Positions 1-7,792 of a DNA stretch of 28,402 nt are shown in pieces. Origin of the DNA: an uncultured Eubacteriales bacterium (GTDB lineage: Bacteria; Bacillota; Clostridia; Oscillospirales; UBA644). Numbering within the stretch: the stretch's first letter is position 1; each line of letters starts with the position of its first letter. Made by a program: the position numbers and the translations under genes. The DNA lies in the NCBI GenBank assembly GCA_959604355.1, contig CAUHAO010000022.1, positions 1-28,402 on the forward strand. Reading direction: 5' to 3'. The notes beneath the pieces were generated by a model. That model did no database searches. It worked only from the letters and a program-made list of their open reading frames with translations, and had not been told where the DNA came from.

Positions 1-9
1 CTTCGAGAG

Positions 10-109
10 ATTCTTGTTTCACAAGAATTGCGGGCGCTGCCCGCCGCGCTGTGCGAGTCTCTGCTCTATTGACGGCGTCGTAAAAATGCCCTTGCGAGCA
101 AGCATTTTT
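10..109. repeat. Left-edge hairpin cluster
   Basis: Three inverted repeats lie before the first gene. ATTCTTGT (10-17) pairs with ACAAGAAT (21-28). GCGGGC (30-35) pairs with GCCCGC (39-44), almost touching the first. AAAAATG (82-88) pairs with CATTTTT (103-109) around an inner CTTG/CAAG. The last has A and T tracts on opposite sides and could end transcription in either direction. AATTGC followed by a GC-rich block also occurs in the hairpin array at the right end of the window, so both edges may carry one dispersed intergenic element. No gene is visible in the first 172 bases. Confidence 0.55.
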
Positions 110-111
110 GT

Positions 112-140
112 TTGTGGTATAATACTTTTCGTGGTATAAT
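112..140 (+). promoter_or_regulatory. Probable sigma-A promoter of the exporter pair, with duplicated -10
   Basis: TTGTGG (112-117) and TATAAT (135-140) are 17 bases apart, 33 bases before the start codon at 173. The word GTGGTATAATAC occurs twice, at 114-125 and 131-142, so a second TATAAT lies at 118-123. The upstream copy has no good -35 at normal spacing. GGGAG at 162-166 is the ribosome binding site. Confidence 0.5.
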
Positions 141-172
141 ACAGAATAATGATATTTTCATGGGAGTAGATT

Positions 173-967
173 ATGCAATCAACGTTGTTGAAAGACGAGG
201 ATGCTGAAAAATCAATGCATATCGCCGAGCTTGCGGGAATGATATTGCTTGAAAACGGAGCCGAAATGTCGCGAGTGGAAGACACGGCAATGAGGATACT
301 TTCGGCTTCGGGATATGAGGAAAGCGACGTTATAGCTCTGCCTACGGGTCTGTTTCTTACGGTACGCAAGGACGGAAATGTCATTGCGTCTTCTCTGCGC
401 CGTGTTATGAGCCGAACGGTCAACCTGTATAAGGTCTGTGAGGCAAATAATATATCGCGTCTTTATGTCAGAGGTTCAATAGAGTCCGACGAGGCTTTGC
501 ATTATCTTCAAATGCTTGACAAGGCGGAAATCAAAATAAACATGCTTCTTTACGCCGCAATAAGTGCGGGGGCTGTCTTTGCGTTTGCGATGCTTTTCAG
601 AAGCTCGTGGGAGCAATGCGCAATCTCCGCCGTATGCGGTTTCTTTAGCGGCCTTGTAATGGCGATAATGAAGAGATTCGGCGCAAACACCTTCATGTCT
701 TCGTTTATCGGAGGCTTCATTACTGCCGTCCTTGCAATAATGGGTACGCATTTTTTCGGTGTAACAGGTGTCGACCTTATAATTTCAAGTACCATAATGC
801 CGCTGTTGCCGGGGCTTGCGCTGACAAACTCCATGCGTGACATGATGTTCGGAGACCTCGTTTCGGGTACCGTAAGGCTTATGGAAGTGCTTATAACGGC
901 AGTTTCAATCGCTTTCGGCGCCGGTATCGTTGTTATTATTTATATGATGATGGGAGGCGCTGTGTGA
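173..967 (+). CDS. ThrE-type threonine/serine exporter, N-terminal-domain subunit
   Basis: This 264-residue protein matches the larger half of the ThrE family (DUF1212), inner-membrane exporters of threonine and serine. Residues 1-120 form the soluble region with the family sequence NGAEMSRVEDTAMRI (28-42). About five hydrophobic segments follow at roughly 123-142, 147-167, 174-196, 202-220 and 236-260. The family signature SSTIMPLLPGLALTNSMRD lies near 205-223. GGGAG at 162-166 supports the ATG at 173. The stop overlaps the next gene by four bases. In many Firmicutes ThrE is split into two such subunits, so both are probably needed. Substrate specificity is inferred from the family only. Confidence 0.85.
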   Translation: MQSTLLKDEDAEKSMHIAELAGMILLENGAEMSRVEDTAMRILSASGYEESDVIALPTGLFLTVRKDGNVIASSLRRVMSRTVNLYKVCEANNISRLYVRGSIESDEALHYLQMLDKAEIKINMLLYAAISAGAVFAFAMLFRSSWEQCAISAVCGFFSGLVMAIMKRFGANTFMSSFIGGFITAVLAIMGTHFFGVTGVDLIISSTIMPLLPGLALTNSMRDMMFGDLVSGTVRLMEVLITAVSIAFGAGIVVIIYMMMGGAV

Positions 968-1419
968 TGCTCCCCATTCTCGGAGATGTCGTTTCCGCTG
1001 CGCTTGCGACGGCTCTGTTTTCGTTGCTTATCTGTGTACCACGCCGAAATATCTTTGCAACGTCAATTCTGGCGGCGGTCGGCTACCTCATTTTTGACGT
1101 TGTGTTGCTGTTGACGGAAAGAGAGACAAGTTCTTATTTTCTTTCGACGCTTATCATTGCTCTCGTGGCGGAAATTTTCGCACGTTTGCTTAAATCTCCG
1201 TCGACGGTTTTCATCTATCCCGCGATAATTCCTTTTGTACCCGGACTCGGTATATATCGTACGATGCTTTCGCTTGTTACCCACGATTATGCCGCTTTCG
1301 CCGAGTACGGCACGGCAACTCTGCTTGCGACCATATCCATGGTCATGGCGCTGGCAGTATCGGCATTCATCGTGAAAGTATTTACACGCCGTCCCAAGCG
1401 TAAACGTAAGATCCATTAA
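964..1419 (+). CDS. ThrE-type threonine/serine exporter, C-terminal-domain subunit
   Basis: This 151-residue, very hydrophobic protein matches the small ThrE subunit (DUF3815/ThrE_2). It has about four membrane segments. The conserved run SPSTVFIYPAIIPFVPGLGIYRTM-type motif covers residues 78-101, and the tail is strongly basic (TRRPKRKRKI). Translation can start at GTG 964 or ATG 967. The GTGA overlap with the preceding stop indicates translational coupling and probably equal amounts of the two subunits. It would sit in the cytoplasmic membrane with its partner. Confidence 0.85.
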   Translation: MMLPILGDVVSAALATALFSLLICVPRRNIFATSILAAVGYLIFDVVLLLTERETSSYFLSTLIIALVAEIFARLLKSPSTVFIYPAIIPFVPGLGIYRTMLSLVTHDYAAFAEYGTATLLATISMVMALAVSAFIVKVFTRRPKRKRKIH

Positions 1420-1444
1420 TGACATTCAACAGGAGAGCTTAGAA

Positions 1445-2611
1445 TTGTTTAATATTCTTGTTACCACGACTTCGGGTGTCGAAGCCGTAACGAAGCGCGA
1501 GCTCATAAATCTCGGCTACACGGAGCTGCGTGTCGAAGAGGGTGTAGGTATAACATTCAAAGGTACTGCGGAAGATGTTGCACGCTGCAATATCTGGCTG
1601 CGTACCGCGGAAAGGGTCTTGCTGTTGCTCGGACAGTTCAAAGCAACGACTTTTGAGGAACTTTTTCAGGGTGTGAAAGCTATCCCATGGGGCGACATAC
1701 TGCCTGAGAATGCTGAGTTCCCCGTAACCGGAAAATCCGTTAAATCGGGACTTTTCAGCGTTCCGGACTGCCAATCCGTAACGAAAAAAGCCATCGTCGA
1801 AAAGCTCAAACTCAAATATCACCGCGAACGTTTTGAAGAAACGGGCGCGAAATACAAGATAGAAGTAAGCATCCGTAACGATATCGCTCGCATCGTTCTT
1901 GACACGAGCGGTGACGGGCTTCATAAGCGCGGTTACCGCCGTATCGTCGGCAACTCCCCGATAAAAGAGACTCTTGCGTGCAGCCTGATATTGCTCACAT
2001 ACTGGAAAGAGGGACGGATCCTTGTCGACCCGCTCTGCGGCACGGGCACAATTCCGATAGAGGCGGCAATGATTGCACGCAATCAGGCTCCCGGTCTGCG
2101 CCGAGGATTTATTTCCGAGCAATGGGGACTTTTCGGCAGAGACGTCTGGGCAAGGGCGCGTTCGGAAGCGTTCTGTGCCATAAACAACGACGCGCGTCAC
2201 ACTATATTCGGCAGCGACCTTGATCCGAAATGCGTTGAACTTGCGCAGCTTCACGCGAAAGAAGCGCGCGTGGACAATTTCGTCACGTTCAAGCAGATGA
2301 ATGTGCTCGACCTCGCGTCAAAAGAAAAATACGGATTTATTATCACAAATCCCCCTTACGGTGAACGTGTGGGTGAGCTCCGCGCCGTAGAACGTCTCTA
2401 CGGACAGATGGGGCAGGTTTTCTCGAAACTCGACACATGGTCTTATTATATCATCACGTCACACCCGAATTTCGAGAAGCTTTTCGGAAGACGCGCGGAG
2501 AAGCGCCGCAAACTTTATAACGGCGCACTGCAATGCCAGTACTATCAGTTTCCCGGTCCGAAGCCGCCCAAGGCGGAACATGAAATCTCCGACTCTGCGG
2601 CTGATTTGTGA
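1445..2611 (+). CDS. THUMP-domain class I SAM-dependent RNA methyltransferase (YpsC/RlmL-like)
   Basis: The 388-residue product has a ferredoxin-like and THUMP RNA-binding region (about 1-155) followed by a Rossmann methyltransferase. The SAM-binding loop is DPLCGTGTIPIEAAM from residue 195, and the catalytic N2-guanine motif NPPYGER is at 302-308. The family methylates guanine N2 in 23S rRNA or tRNA; B. subtilis YpsC is the closest named relative I recognise. The exact target base cannot be read from sequence. The start is TTG at 1445, backed by AGGAG at 1431-1435. It follows the exporter pair by 25 bases and may share its transcript. Confidence 0.9.
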   Translation: MFNILVTTTSGVEAVTKRELINLGYTELRVEEGVGITFKGTAEDVARCNIWLRTAERVLLLLGQFKATTFEELFQGVKAIPWGDILPENAEFPVTGKSVKSGLFSVPDCQSVTKKAIVEKLKLKYHRERFEETGAKYKIEVSIRNDIARIVLDTSGDGLHKRGYRRIVGNSPIKETLACSLILLTYWKEGRILVDPLCGTGTIPIEAAMIARNQAPGLRRGFISEQWGLFGRDVWARARSEAFCAINNDARHTIFGSDLDPKCVELAQLHAKEARVDNFVTFKQMNVLDLASKEKYGFIITNPPYGERVGELRAVERLYGQMGQVFSKLDTWSYYIITSHPNFEKLFGRRAEKRRKLYNGALQCQYYQFPGPKPPKAEHEISDSAADL

Positions 2612-2659
2612 ACAAAGAATAAAAATTGCGGCAAATTTTTTATTTTCCTGTAAACGTAC

Positions 2660-2688
2660 TTGATTTTTTATTATAAAAATGTTAATAT
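2660..2688 (+). promoter_or_regulatory. Possible promoter for the flavoprotein-hutP-cmk operon
   Basis: TTGATT (2660-2665) and TAATAT (2683-2688) are 17 bases apart in an AT-rich gap between the methyltransferase and the flavoprotein gene. Each hexamer matches four of six consensus bases. The gap also holds a weak AAAATT/AATTTT inverted repeat near 2620-2640 that might end the upstream transcript. Confidence 0.4.
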
Positions 2689-2727
2689 AAACAAGTGTAG
2701 AGAAATTTTAACTGACGGAGAAAAAAT

Positions 2728-3987
2728 TTGGCTGATCTGAAGCTGATATTTGACTGCGCCGTCATCGGCGCAGGCGCATCCGGAATGATGTGCGCCGGGA
2801 AAATCGCTGAAATGTGCCCGGATATGGGCATATGTCTTATAGAAAAGAATCCCGTTCCCGGTAAAAAACTTCTGATAACAGGCAAAGGACGCTGTAACGT
2901 CACGAATAACTGTGACCGCGATACACTTTTGAAGAACACCGTCGTCAACAGCCGCTTTATGTACTCCGCATTTACGGAATTTTCCTCTGCCGATACAATG
3001 TCGTTTTTCGAAGGCCTCGGCGTTGCGCTCAAAACGGAGCGCGGCAACCGTGTTTTTCCCGTTTCGGATCGCTCCGCAGATATCGTTTCGGCGCTGAAAC
3101 GCTATACGGACAAGCCGAATATTACCCATCTTCAGGGCAATGTCTCGGAAATCCTGACGGATGACGGAAAAGTTACGGGATGCGTTCTCTCGGACGGCAG
3201 ACATGTTGACGCACCGAGAATAGTCGTTGCCACAGGCGGTAAGTCCTATCCTCTCACAGGTTCGACCGGGGCAGGGTACGGCTTTGCAAAAGAATGCGGA
3301 CATACCGTCATGCCTCTTTCGGGGGCGATAGTTCCGATAGAACTTGAACAGACCGATATATGCAAACGTCTTGAAGGCCTCTCGCTCAGAAACACGGGCG
3401 TAAAGCTTGTCAGAAACGGAAAAGAAGTATATTCCGATTTCGGAGAACTTGTTTTTACCTATTACGGTGTTTCGGGCCCGACGATACTTTCGGCGAGCGC
3501 TCATTGCGCGGTGGGTGACAAACTTATTCTTGACCTCAAGCCTGCGCTTGACGAAAAAACTCTTGACGCACGCTTGCTTTCGGATTTTTCCGTCAATATA
3601 AACCGTAATTTCTCAAACTCCCTCGGAGATTTGCTGCCGTCAAAAATGATACCTGTTATTATTGACATTTCAGGCATTCCCGCGGAAGAGAAAGTTAATT
3701 CCGTTACCAAAACTCAGCGCAAAGCCCTGCTTTCTGCGCTCAAAGGCCTTACGTTCACAGTCAAAGGCCTTCGTCCGATAGAAGAGGCGGTCATAACCGC
3801 GGGCGGCGTAAACGTCAGGGAACTTGACCCGAAAACGATGCGCTCGAAAATTACGGACGGGCTATGGTTTGCCGGTGAAGTGATAGACGTACACGCGTAT
3901 ACCGGCGGATTCAATCTCCAGATAGCGTTTTCCACGGCTGTCGCGGCGGCGTCAGGTGTCGCGCAGTATTTTAAGGAGTTTATGTGA
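2728..3987 (+). CDS. HI0933/BaiN-family FAD-dependent oxidoreductase
   Basis: The 419-residue flavoprotein carries the complete HI0933 signature set. There is a dinucleotide-binding GAGASG at 14-19, TGKGRCNVTN at 51-60, ATGGKSYPLTGSTGAGYG at 168-185 and a C-terminal FAGEVIDVHAYTGGFNLQ at 381-398. The family (YhiN, BaiN, 'aminoacetone oxidase-like') is widespread, but its physiological reaction is mostly unknown, so only FAD binding and a redox function are claimed. The start is TTG 2728 with GGAG at 2717-2720. It overlaps the HutP gene at its stop codon and lies upstream of cmk, an arrangement common in Clostridia. Confidence 0.88.
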   Translation: MADLKLIFDCAVIGAGASGMMCAGKIAEMCPDMGICLIEKNPVPGKKLLITGKGRCNVTNNCDRDTLLKNTVVNSRFMYSAFTEFSSADTMSFFEGLGVALKTERGNRVFPVSDRSADIVSALKRYTDKPNITHLQGNVSEILTDDGKVTGCVLSDGRHVDAPRIVVATGGKSYPLTGSTGAGYGFAKECGHTVMPLSGAIVPIELEQTDICKRLEGLSLRNTGVKLVRNGKEVYSDFGELVFTYYGVSGPTILSASAHCAVGDKLILDLKPALDEKTLDARLLSDFSVNINRNFSNSLGDLLPSKMIPVIIDISGIPAEEKVNSVTKTQRKALLSALKGLTFTVKGLRPIEEAVITAGGVNVRELDPKTMRSKITDGLWFAGEVIDVHAYTGGFNLQIAFSTAVAAASGVAQYFKEFM

Positions 3988-4406
3988 TGACACATAAGAT
4001 TTTCGGAAGTCATGAGATATCCGCGGCGGCGATAAAATTGGCCGTCAGTGCTGATAGGACAGAGGAAGCGGCTGTAAAACAGCAGTTTTCGAATGAAGGT
4101 ATACTCTGTGTTGCCGCCGATTTCGGAGGAGAGTTTATCCCTTCCATTAACAAGATAATAGAACGCGCCGTCATTATATCCAAAAGAGACGGTATAATCG
4201 GAGACACACACACCGAAGAAGGCTCTGTCGCGGGCGCTGCACGCGAGGCGGTGGCTCAGATATTGCAAAAAGCCGTCGGGCTCAATGTCGGCGGAAAAAT
4301 CGCTGTCGCACGTTACAACGAGCATGTTGCCGTGGCTGTGTTTTTCGGCATCGGCATGCTCAACCTCAACGAGATCGGCATAGGTCTCGGGCACAGAGTC
4401 ATATAA
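3987..4406 (+). CDS. HutP-family RNA-binding protein
   Basis: The product (139 residues from ATG 3987, 140 from GTG 3984) resembles HutP. In B. subtilis HutP is the histidine- and Mg-dependent hexameric antiterminator of the hut operon and is about 150 residues long. Family landmarks are GDTHTEEGSVAGAAREA (73-89 in GTG numbering) and the C-terminal GIGLGHRVI. H76 and H137 match two of the three metal-binding histidines of HutP; the third is replaced. AAGGAG at 3973-3978 is eight bases from ATG 3987, so I prefer that start. No histidine-utilisation gene is nearby. The gene sits between a flavoprotein and cmk, so its RNA target is probably not hut. Confidence 0.8.
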   Translation: MTHKIFGSHEISAAAIKLAVSADRTEEAAVKQQFSNEGILCVAADFGGEFIPSINKIIERAVIISKRDGIIGDTHTEEGSVAGAAREAVAQILQKAVGLNVGGKIAVARYNEHVAVAVFFGIGMLNLNEIGIGLGHRVI

Positions 4407-4433
4407 TAAAACAATATCCGAAGGAAATATCCG

Positions 4434-5141
4434 ATGAGTACAGAATTCACCAGCATAGCAATAGACGGCCCCTCAGGTGCGGGAAAAAGCACGATCGCAA
4501 AAGCCCTTGCAAAACGTCTTTCTTTCATTTATGTCGACACCGGTGCTCTTTACAGGGCGATCGGTTACGCCGCTCTTGAAAAAGGTGTCGATCTTTCAGA
4601 CAGAGACGCGGTCGTGAGATTACTCGATTCTGTGAATATTTCGTTCGGATATGCGGAAGGCGAACAGCATGTATATCTCAACGGTGCCGATGTTTCCCCG
4701 TATATACGCACACAAAGCGTTGCTTCGGCGGCATCGACCGTTTCCGCAATACCGGAGGTGAGGGAATTTCTTCTCGAACTTCAGCGCGGAATCTCTCGCG
4801 GCAACAATGTCATCATGGACGGCAGAGACATCGGGACAGTGATCCTGCCCGATGCTACGTATAAGTTTTATATGACAGCCACTCCGTCCGAGCGCGCAAA
4901 AAGAAGATTGAACGATTTGCTTCTCAAGGGCGAAAAAACGACGTTCGAGGAAGTTCTCCGCCAGGTTAATGAGCGCGACTATAACGACTCGCATCGTGCT
5001 GTCTCTCCATTGCGTCAGGCTGAAGATGCCGTTTATTTCGATAACACCGGACTGGGCATAGAGCATACAATAGACCGTATCCTTGAAATAATGCGCGGGA
5101 AAGGTTTTTGCGGTGGAAATGATGATATACCGTCTTGCTAA
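4434..5141 (+). CDS. cmk: Cytidylate kinase
   Basis: The 235-residue enzyme phosphorylates CMP and dCMP to the diphosphates with ATP in the cytoplasm. The P-loop GPSGAGKST is at 12-20, the substrate motif YVDTGALYRA at 33-42, and the MDGRDIGTV family sequence at 128-136. LID-type arginines lie in SERAKRRLNDLL. Length is normal for the family. AAGGAA at 4421-4426 precedes ATG 4434. The end overlaps plsC by 29 bases. The order cmk, plsC, ispH, S1 is a classic Firmicute cluster, which supports the assignment. Confidence 0.96.
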   Translation: MSTEFTSIAIDGPSGAGKSTIAKALAKRLSFIYVDTGALYRAIGYAALEKGVDLSDRDAVVRLLDSVNISFGYAEGEQHVYLNGADVSPYIRTQSVASAASTVSAIPEVREFLLELQRGISRGNNVIMDGRDIGTVILPDATYKFYMTATPSERAKRRLNDLLLKGEKTTFEEVLRQVNERDYNDSHRAVSPLRQAEDAVYFDNTGLGIEHTIDRILEIMRGKGFCGGNDDIPSC

Positions 5142-5724
5142 AATAGTTTTCTTATTCTGGTTCAACGTATTCAATAAGTTTCGCATCTACGGTAAAGAGA
5201 ATCTCTCTTCGGACCGCCCGATGATAGTTTTCGGAAATCACGCCTCTAATCTTGACGTGTTCGTATTTAACATCCTGTTAGGCAAAGAACATATCAGATT
5301 TATGGCAAAAAAGGAGCTTTTCGATACTCCCGTCGTAAGGCATTTTGCGAAATGGTACGGTGCGTTCCCCGTAGATCGCGGCAATAATGACATTTCTGCA
5401 ATGAAAACGGCGCTGCGCATACTTAAGGACAAAGGCATTCTCGGCATATTCCCCGAAGGAACGAGAGTGATTGATCCGAGCAAAAGTCAGGTTAAGGGCG
5501 GTTTTGTTCTGTTTGCAAAAAAAACAGGCGCTGTACTCCAGCCTGTCAGGATCGTTTACAAGCGGAGATTGCAGATATTCAATAATATCAAGGTGTATGT
5601 GGGTAAACCTATTACCGCAGACAGTATACAGCTTGCGAGCGCTTCGGTGGATGAGTATGCGGCGGCAGGCGAACGCCTGATGAATGATGTTTACGGTATG
5701 AGCGATGCAGATTATCAAAACTGA
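5113..5724 (+). CDS. plsC: 1-acyl-sn-glycerol-3-phosphate acyltransferase
   Basis: The 203-residue protein has the acyltransferase box NHASNLD (HX4D, H43 and D48) and the acceptor-binding box FPEGTR (113-118). It would convert lysophosphatidate to phosphatidate at the inner face of the membrane. A hydrophobic N-terminal stretch (residues 10-20) is a likely membrane anchor. The start is uncertain: GTG 5113 has GAAAGG eight bases upstream, but ATG 5119 or 5122 would give nearly the same protein. It overlaps cmk at its start and ispH by 20 bases at its end, implying coupled translation. Confidence 0.92.
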   Translation: MEMMIYRLAKIVFLFWFNVFNKFRIYGKENLSSDRPMIVFGNHASNLDVFVFNILLGKEHIRFMAKKELFDTPVVRHFAKWYGAFPVDRGNNDISAMKTALRILKDKGILGIFPEGTRVIDPSKSQVKGGFVLFAKKTGAVLQPVRIVYKRRLQIFNNIKVYVGKPITADSIQLASASVDEYAAAGERLMNDVYGMSDADYQN

Positions 5725-7660
5725 TACGATAGGATTTTGCTACGGAGTCGCTCGCGCCGTGCGCGAGACCGAAAAAACAGCGACACAGCCGCACACGGGA
5801 AGAATATTTACATGGGGCGAGCTTATCCATAACGCTTCCATAAACGAATCGCTGCGCCGCAAAGGTGTTACGGCGACCGAGAATATTTCCGAAATATCCC
5901 CGGCAGATACGGTGATAATCAGGACTCACGGCGTGTCTCGGAAAGTCCAGGCGGAACTTGAAAAATCGGGCGCAACGGTCATTGATATGACGTGCCCGAA
6001 CGTAAAGAGAATCCACTCTGTCGCGTCCGAAAGCGGAAATTTGATTATTGCAGGGGATGCGCTTCATCCCGAAGTCCTCGGCATCGTCGGATCTCATGAA
6101 GGGAAATGTTCCGTAGTCTCCGACCCCGAGTCTTTGAATGATGTTCTGCAGGAACTTCACGGAGACAGTGTGACATTCGTTTCACAGACGACTTTTTCAG
6201 TCAAACTTTGGACCGAAATGTGCGCTGTGGCAGAAAAATATCCGAATGTCAGAATAATTGACACTATTTGCAGGTCAACCGAAAAACGCCAGCAGGAAGT
6301 TGAAGAATTGAGCAAAAAAGTGGATTTCTTCATCATTGTCGGCGGAAAAAACAGCTCAAATACGAAAAAGCTTTACGAAACAGCCTTGAAAAACTGCCCG
6401 GCAATACATATTCAGAGCGCAAACGGGTTACCCCCGGATATAAATAAATATGAAAAAATAGGTCTGTCATCAGGTGCGTCAACACCGGAGGATATGACCG
6501 AGGAGGTTATTATTACCATGACAAATGAAATTGACAACAAGAATTTTTTAGAGGAGGACATAGACTTCGCCGCTGCTTTGGAGAACACTCTCAGACCCGT
6601 TCGTAACGGACAGCGTGTAAAAGGTATCGTCAGCGCCGTAAACGGTACTGAGGTACAGGTAGATCTCGGTGTGAAGTACACAGGCATCATTCCCGCTGCG
6701 GAATTTGCAAATGATGAAAAAGCCGTTGCGGTAGGCGATGAAGTTGAAGCGTTCGTTGTTAAAGTAAATGACAGCGAAGGCACGGCTCTTCTTTCTAAAA
6801 AGAATCTCGACAGCGCAAAGGGTCTTGAGAAGATCACCGCGGCTTTCGAAAACGCAGAGATCCTTACGGGCAAGGTTACCGAAGTCGTCAAGGGCGGCGT
6901 TGTCGTTAATTACAGCAGTGTAAGAGTATTCGTTCCCGCGTCCCAGGCGTCCCTTCGCCGTGATACGGACCTTGAAGAGCTCAAGGATCAGACCGTCCGT
7001 TTCCGTATAATCGAAGTTGACGGCGTCAATTCCAAGCGTAAGAGAATTATCGGCTCTATCAGAAGCGTTCTCAAAGAAGAAAAACAGAAGCTCACAGATG
7101 AAGCATGGGCATCTCTCGAAGTCGGCAAGACTTACGAAGGCACCGTTCGTTCCATCATGCCGTTCGGCGCATTCGTTGATATCGGCGGCGTAGACGGTCT
7201 GGTACATATCTCCGATATGACTTGGAAACGTATCCGCAATCCCAAGGAGCTTGTCAACATCGGAGATAAAGTCACCGTAGTCGTCAAGGCTCTCGATGCT
7301 GAAAAGAAGAGAATTTCTCTTACCATGAAGAACGAAGCGGAAGACCCCTGGAAGGTCCTTTCCGAGACTCACGAAGTTGGCGACGAGCTTGAAGTTGAAG
7401 TCCTCAAACTCATGCCCTACGGAGCATTTGTTTCCGTTATCCCCGAGATTGACGGACTTGTACACATCTCTCAGATCTCCAACAAGCATATCGCGAAGGT
7501 TTCCGACGCTCTTACCGTAGGTCAGAAAGTCAAAGCGAAGATCATAGAGATCGACTATGAAGCTAAGAGGGTAAGCCTCTCCATAAAGGCTGTCGGCGAG
7601 GTCCTCCCCGAGGATTATGTCGCTGAGCCCGCTGCAACTGAAGAAGCCGCAGCAGAATAA
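5705..7660 (+). CDS. ispH: Fusion of HMBPP reductase (IspH) with ribosomal protein S1
   Basis: The 651-residue bifunctional protein joins two domains. Residues 1-265 are IspH, which reduces HMBPP to IPP and DMAPP in the last step of the MEP isoprenoid pathway. The three 4Fe-4S cysteines are C12, C97 and C189, with H42, H75, H121, E123, T162/T163 and the SSNT and GASTPED substrate residues. Residues about 302-630 hold four S1 RNA-binding repeats, near 302-367, 384-450, 471-541 and 558-628, ending in an acidic alanine-rich tail. Such fusions are known in Clostridia. An internal AGGAGG and in-frame ATG lie at the junction (see the separate entry). The gene is the last of the operon and is followed by a terminator. 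Confidence 0.95.
   Translation: MQIIKTDTIGFCYGVARAVRETEKTATQPHTGRIFTWGELIHNASINESLRRKGVTATENISEISPADTVIIRTHGVSRKVQAELEKSGATVIDMTCPNVKRIHSVASESGNLIIAGDALHPEVLGIVGSHEGKCSVVSDPESLNDVLQELHGDSVTFVSQTTFSVKLWTEMCAVAEKYPNVRIIDTICRSTEKRQQEVEELSKKVDFFIIVGGKNSSNTKKLYETALKNCPAIHIQSANGLPPDINKYEKIGLSSGASTPEDMTEEVIITMTNEIDNKNFLEEDIDFAAALENTLRPVRNGQRVKGIVSAVNGTEVQVDLGVKYTGIIPAAEFANDEKAVAVGDEVEAFVVKVNDSEGTALLSKKNLDSAKGLEKITAAFENAEILTGKVTEVVKGGVVVNYSSVRVFVPASQASLRRDTDLEELKDQTVRFRIIEVDGVNSKRKRIIGSIRSVLKEEKQKLTDEAWASLEVGKTYEGTVRSIMPFGAFVDIGGVDGLVHISDMTWKRIRNPKELVNIGDKVTVVVKALDAEKKRISLTMKNEAEDPWKVLSETHEVGDELEVEVLKLMPYGAFVSVIPEIDGLVHISQISNKHIAKVSDALTVGQKVKAKIIEIDYEAKRVSLSIKAVGEVLPEDYVAEPAATEEAAAE
6501..6520 (+). 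promoter_or_regulatory. Internal ribosome binding site and in-frame ATG at the IspH/S1 junction
   Basis: AGGAGG (6501-6506) is followed 11 bases later by ATG (6518-6520), codon 272 of the fusion gene. This lies just after the IspH motif GASTPED and before the first S1 repeat. Initiation here would yield a free 380-residue four-repeat S1 protein. The coded residues in frame (about T265-E266-E267) impose some AGGAGG-like sequence by chance, so function is inferred. Confidence 0.45.
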
Positions 7661-7738
7661 GTTTCACGTGCACATATCCCGTCATAGCATACGAATATAC
7701 TGTCATGAACGGGTACTTCTCAGATCAAGACTTTTACG

Positions 7739-7769
7739 GGGGGAGCCGGCTCGTGCGGCTCTCCCTTTT
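7739..7769 (+). terminator. Intrinsic terminator after the IspH-S1 gene
   Basis: A G-rich arm at 7739-7748 pairs with CGGCTCTCCC at 7756-7765 (ten pairs, one G-T) around a seven-base loop, followed by TTTT. It ends only nine bases before the AGGAG of hprK. Read-through could therefore supply hprK transcription, since no clear promoter follows the hairpin. Confidence 0.8.
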
Positions 7770-7792
7770 ACCTTTACAGGAGATGAATACTT

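Noticed and set aside
5705..7660. The IspH-S1 fusion as a frameshift or assembly error
   Set aside because: The frame is open throughout, both domains are complete, and this fusion is known in Clostridia.
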